From Pararhodonellum marinum (GTDB taxonomy: Bacteria; Bacteroidota; Bacteroidia; Cytophagales; Cyclobacteriaceae): 64,000 nt of DNA. The position numbers were made by a program, and so were the translations under genes. The notes below the pieces were generated by a model, which made no database searches, had not been told where the DNA came from, and was given only the letters and a program-made list of their open reading frames with translations. The stretch is from assembly GCF_015354735.1 (NCBI RefSeq), contig NZ_JACEFJ010000018.1, positions 1 through 64,000 of the forward strand. The letters are read 5' to 3'. Shown here piece after piece: positions 60,447 through 64,000 of the stretch; position 1 is the first letter of the stretch, and the number at the start of each line of letters is the position of its first letter.

Positions 60447-63149
60447 ATGGATAAAGACGGCAAAATATCACCACTTTTAGAAGCCATTACCCAAAGTACT
60501 CCGGACCTGATCTACGTTTTTGATTTGAATCATCGTTTTATCTATGCAAACAAGGCGCTTCTATCCATGTGGGGGCGCACCTGGGAAGAATCTATTGGTA
60601 AAAATCTGTTGGAAATAGGCTATGAACCTTGGCATGCTGACATGCATGAAAAGGAAATCAATGAAGTTATAGCTACAAAAAAAAACATCCGGGGCGAAGT
60701 TTCCTTTACTCACGCCAAACTTGGCAAACGGATTTATGACTATATTTTCGTTCCTGTTTTGGACACAGATGGCAATGTCGAGGCTGTCGCAGGAACTACC
60801 CGTGATATAACCGAGCATGTTGAGGCCAGAAAACAACTGGAAGATAACCATCAGCGGTATAAAGAAAGTGAAGAGCGATTCCGGACCTTGGCAAATCATA
60901 TTCCGCTGATGTCTTTCATTACAGCACCATGCCCGGAAGCAACCATCACGTACTGGAATAAGGCCTATCTGGATTACACCGGACAGGAATTTGAAGAAGC
61001 TATAGGCAGAAACTGGCATGGCATAGTTCATCCAGATGATTTAGAGGCAGGATTCAGGATATATCAAACAGCATTTGAAAAACGAAAACCCTTTTCAATT
61101 CCATCCTTAAGGATGAAGCGTTATGATGGAGAATATAGGTGGCATTTTATCTCTGCTAATCCACGTTATTTACCTGACGGCACTTTTATGGGATATATCG
61201 GAATTGGAATGGATATACATGAGCAAAAAAAATCCCAGGATGCTCTAAAAGAAAGTGAAGAACGTTTCAGAATTTTCAGCAACAACATTCAGAATCTGGC
61301 CTGGATAGCAGATGGTCAAGGGAATATTTTTTGGTATAACCAGCGATGGTTGGACTACACAGGACTTTCATTGGAGGAAATGAAAGGATGGGGATGGCAA
61401 AAAGCACATCATCCCGACCATGTTGAAAGGATTGTGGAAATTTCAAAGAAACTATGGGTGACAAATGAGCCTTTTGAACTCACATTTCCACTTAGGGGAG
61501 CTGATGGAACATATCGTTGGTTTCTAACCAGGGGAGTACCAATCAGAGATGAAACGGGTGAAATTTACCGTTGGATAGGCACCAACACCGATATCGATGA
61601 AAAGGTAAAAATTGAAAACCAGTTGAAGGAGCGTGAGGAAAAATTCCATTCGCTTGTACAAACTTTACCGCAACTGGTATGGGTAACAGATGAAAAAGGC
61701 AATGCGGAGTTTTCTTCCCACCGGTGGAAGGAATATACAGGCATTGAACCCATTAACGAAAAGGATTGGAGAAAAATCGTACATCCAGACGATTTTGACG
61801 GAATAAATGAAGCTTGGCTTCAAAGTTTGGAAACAGGTGATGTCTATTCATGTGACATCAGGCTTAAAAGTAAAGAAGGGCAATACAGATGGCATTCAGT
61901 AAAAGGGCGGCCGGTTTTCGATAAAGATCACCGTATTGTGAGTTGGGTAGGGGCATTTACCGATATCCATTCAGAAAAAACCATTTCGCAAGAACTGGAG
62001 GAAATAGTTGCCTCAAGAATAGCAGATTTAAAAGAAAGTGAAGAAAAATTTTATAAGCTATTCGATCTATCCCCTGTTTGCAAGACTTTATCAGACATAA
62101 AGTCAGGGAAAATATTGATGGTAAATGATGAATTTACCAATGTTTTTGGATTCACCGCTGAAGAATCTCTTGGTAAAACATCAATAGAATTAGGGATGAT
62201 TGACCCTACAGCACGGGAAGTCATCATTCAGCAATTAAATTCATATGGTAAAATGCAAAACCAGGAAGTTGAATTTATCAGAAAGTCAGGTGAAAAGTTC
62301 TCTGCGTTGGCTTCAGCAGAAATTATTAAAATTGGAAACAGCCAATATTATTTAAGCGCAATCAGCGATATCACTGAGCGTAAAATAGCCGAGCAAAATA
62401 TCGCACAGAAAAACATAGAACTCCAGAAGCTGAACAAAGAACTTCAATCCTTTGCTTACATTTCAAGTCATGATTTACAGGAACCCCTTCGCAAAATCCA
62501 AACCTTTGCTTCCAGGATAAAAGAAAAAGAAGAAAACAACTTATCCGAATACGGAAGAGATAGTTTTAAAAGGATGCAGGATGCAGCCAAGCGCATGCAA
62601 ACACTCATACAGGATTTGCTTGCCTACTCCCACACCTCAAATGTTGAGAGGAAATTTGAAAGCGTCGACCTCAATAAAATTCTTGAAGAAGTTAAAGATG
62701 ATTTTTATGATGAAATCATGGACAAGCATGCGATCATTGAAGCCTCGGAGTTAAGTGTAGTCCACGTCATCCCCTTTCAAATCCGGCAACTCTTTTATAA
62801 CCTTATAGGCAATGCATTGAAATTTTCAATTCCTTCAAGACCACCCCATATCAGAATCAAAAGTGAAATTGTATCAGGAGATCATCTAAAAAACGGAAAA
62901 TTTTCAAAAAATGAACAATATTATCACATTACAGTCGAAGACAATGGAATAGGTTTTGAACAACAATACAGTGAAAAGATTTTTGAGGTATTCCAACGAC
63001 TGCATGGAAGAAGGGAATATAGTGGAACCGGCATTGGACTCTCAGTTGTAAAAAAAATTGTTGAAACCCATAACGGATTTGTTTCCGCCACCGGTGAAAT
63101 AAACAAAGGGGCAACTTTTGATATTTTTTTGCCAGTAACCAAATCATAG
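60447..63149 (+). CDS. Multi-PAS sensor histidine kinase
   Basis: 900 residues, no membrane helix, so cytosolic. About five PAS domains: 8-130, 140-268 (FRTLANHIPLMSFI), 278-393, 403-520 and 540-650. Each motif FMGYIGIGMDI / YRWIGTNTDI / IVSWVGAFTDI marks a PAC. HisKA has His675 in AYISSHDLQEPLRK, and HATPase has NLIGNALKFSIPS, DNGIGFEQQY and GTGIGLSVVKKIV. The SHDLQEPLRK variant is typical of phytochrome-like HWE-near kinases in this phylum. Confidence 0.95.
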   Translation: MDKDGKISPLLEAITQSTPDLIYVFDLNHRFIYANKALLSMWGRTWEESIGKNLLEIGYEPWHADMHEKEINEVIATKKNIRGEVSFTHAKLGKRIYDYIFVPVLDTDGNVEAVAGTTRDITEHVEARKQLEDNHQRYKESEERFRTLANHIPLMSFITAPCPEATITYWNKAYLDYTGQEFEEAIGRNWHGIVHPDDLEAGFRIYQTAFEKRKPFSIPSLRMKRYDGEYRWHFISANPRYLPDGTFMGYIGIGMDIHEQKKSQDALKESEERFRIFSNNIQNLAWIADGQGNIFWYNQRWLDYTGLSLEEMKGWGWQKAHHPDHVERIVEISKKLWVTNEPFELTFPLRGADGTYRWFLTRGVPIRDETGEIYRWIGTNTDIDEKVKIENQLKEREEKFHSLVQTLPQLVWVTDEKGNAEFSSHRWKEYTGIEPINEKDWRKIVHPDDFDGINEAWLQSLETGDVYSCDIRLKSKEGQYRWHSVKGRPVFDKDHRIVSWVGAFTDIHSEKTISQELEEIVASRIADLKESEEKFYKLFDLSPVCKTLSDIKSGKILMVNDEFTNVFGFTAEESLGKTSIELGMIDPTAREVIIQQLNSYGKMQNQEVEFIRKSGEKFSALASAEIIKIGNSQYYLSAISDITERKIAEQNIAQKNIELQKLNKELQSFAYISSHDLQEPLRKIQTFASRIKEKEENNLSEYGRDSFKRMQDAAKRMQTLIQDLLAYSHTSNVERKFESVDLNKILEEVKDDFYDEIMDKHAIIEASELSVVHVIPFQIRQLFYNLIGNALKFSIPSRPPHIRIKSEIVSGDHLKNGKFSKNEQYYHITVEDNGIGFEQQYSEKIFEVFQRLHGRREYSGTGIGLSVVKKIVETHNGFVSATGEINKGATFDIFLPVTKS

Positions 63150-63415
63150 GGTCTGCTCACGAACCCGCTATTTTTCAATCCTCTGACTGCCAAAGGAATC
63201 AATCATCATTGGCAAATGCGCCTCAATGTTGCTGAAAAGCAACGAATTTAAAATTAACTTTTAGTTGAAATATGGGCAATCATCCAGCTATATTTACAAA
63301 CATGGACCTCAAAGAGGTAATGTAAATCCACCATTTTTGAATTAAGAATTATGCACTAAATACGCATATTTTATGGCAAAAAACGGATAAAAAGTTAGGT
63401 GGCTTTTTTTAAAAA

Positions 63416-63856
63416 TTAAATGATCATCAAAAAATTATCCTTGTTGAGTGCAGAAGTATCATACTGAAGATTAGTAGAAATTACTTTTAAAATTACTGAT
63501 TTTAAACTTTCAAAATCATTGGGTTTATTTATATAAATATTGGCTCCTCTGATAAAGCATTCCTCTATGTCTTCATCAGAAGATGAGGTAGAGTAAATCA
63601 CCACCGACAAGGTGTTTAATACTGAAGATGTGCGAATTTCGGATAAACATTGGAATCCACTTTTTTCAGGCATGTTCAAATCTAGAAAAATTAAATCGGG
63701 AAGTGTGTTTTTTGGTTCATTCAAAAATTTCATCAATTCATTGCCGTTTTTAACCAATGTAAGTTCAGAGTTCAACTTCAACTGGGATATGGCTTCTTTA
63801 AATAAGAGCCTGTCGTCATCATCATCGTCTGCTAATACTATTTGAATTTTTTTCAT
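63416..63856 (-). CDS. Single-domain response regulator (receiver)
   Basis: 146 residues: acidic cluster LADDDDDD at 8-15, phospho-acceptor Asp59 (LIFLDLNMPEKSG), and INKP for the switch lysine. A paralogue of the 59988 receiver, on the opposite strand downstream of the kinase. No DNA-binding output. It may compete for phosphate from the PAS kinase. Confidence 0.92.
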   Translation of the reverse strand: MKKIQIVLADDDDDDRLLFKEAISQLKLNSELTLVKNGNELMKFLNEPKNTLPDLIFLDLNMPEKSGFQCLSEIRTSSVLNTLSVVIYSTSSSDEDIEECFIRGANIYINKPNDFESLKSVILKVISTNLQYDTSALNKDNFLMII

Positions 63857-63890
63857 GGAAAGGGATATGGATTTTAAAATTTAATGGCAT

Positions 63891-63998
63891 TTAATTTTGT
63901 AAAAGCAAACCATTCCGCCTGGAAATAATTCTGATAAAGGCGGAGGAGGTTAAGCCAGTTATTTTTTTAAATTGACTGGATAAATGGCCTACACTACT
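63891..63998 (-). CDS. AraC-type HTH C-terminus, truncated by the window edge
   Basis: The last 35 codons before a TAA (63891-63893) read SVGHLSSQFKKITGLTSSAF, then IRIISRRNGLLLQN. This is the second AraC helix-turn-helix (S-x-x-x-L-x-x-Q-F-K-K-x-x-G). The gene continues leftward from beyond position 64000, so the rest of the regulator is outside the window. Confidence 0.75.
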   Translation of the reverse strand, partial: SSVGHLSSQFKKITGLTSSAFIRIISRRNGLLLQN

Positions 63999-64000
63999 GT

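Noticed and set aside
63149-63175. Possible terminator (GGGT...ACCC followed by T-rich bases) after the PAS kinase
   Set aside because: The stem is only four bases, too weak to support.

Overview
The window looks like a chromosomal segment of a Bacteroidota bacterium, most likely order Cytophagales and plausibly family Cyclobacteriaceae. This is inferred from the low GC content, the many small outer-membrane barrel proteins with MKK-type signal peptides, FtsX-type permeases without an ATPase, numerous Crp/Fnr paralogues, DM13 lipoproteins, GxxExxY proteins, and TAnnTTTG-like promoter elements. No rRNA, tRNA, CRISPR array, transposase or phage gene was seen.

Layout. 0.1-9.7 kb: a KefB-type antiporter coupled to a universal stress protein, glycogen phosphorylase (glgP), a GT1-like glycosyltransferase, a DUF6544 protein, a secreted hydrolase and a lipoprotein. 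10.1-15.2 kb: a DUF4202 protein, an S41 protease with an overlapping outer-membrane gene, a frameshifted GxxExxY gene between palindromic repeats, and two paralogous barrel proteins. 15.2-17.45 kb: an accessory island of six palindromic units sharing an AACCATATAAG / CTTATATGGTT stem. One unit encloses an intact GxxExxY (PD-(D/E)XK-like) gene, two hold only 5-prime scraps of it, two hold none, and a HicAB module sits among them. 17.4-22 kb: three Crp/Fnr regulators with a quinone-reductase-like flavoprotein, SRPBCC and DUF6194 proteins, an ECF sigma factor with a Cys motif, and a decayed DUF6713-like gene outside the main ORFs. 23.1-27.9 kb: a four-gene DM13 lipoprotein / barrel / Crp / DM13 lipoprotein operon converging on an OmpR-type two-component system.

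28-43.4 kb: two HxlR regulators divergent from NAD(P)-binding reductases, each with a palindrome between the genes, two very large ABC permeases, an S41 protease, two more Crp/Fnr genes, a ribbon-helix-helix/PIN module whose toxin has an in-frame stop, and a YdeI pair. 43.5-49.2 kb: a TetR-controlled export operon in which an RND/MMPL pump is fused in frame to a LolA-like protein that still has its own signal peptide. 49.2-53.8 kb: two AraC regulators, an SDR operon, a 90-bp tandem array of the same palindrome family, and an MGMT-like/SRPBCC pair. 54-64 kb: a two-helix ion channel, two small orphan proteins, a glycosyltransferase, stress-type flavoproteins, and a multi-PAS histidine kinase flanked by two single-domain receivers. 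The window ends inside an AraC-type gene.

The most unusual signal is the repeated link between GxxExxY genes and palindromic repeats. It occurs twice, with two unrelated palindrome families, and one locus shows a graded series of internally deleted units. All family names come from reading the proteins; no database search was run.
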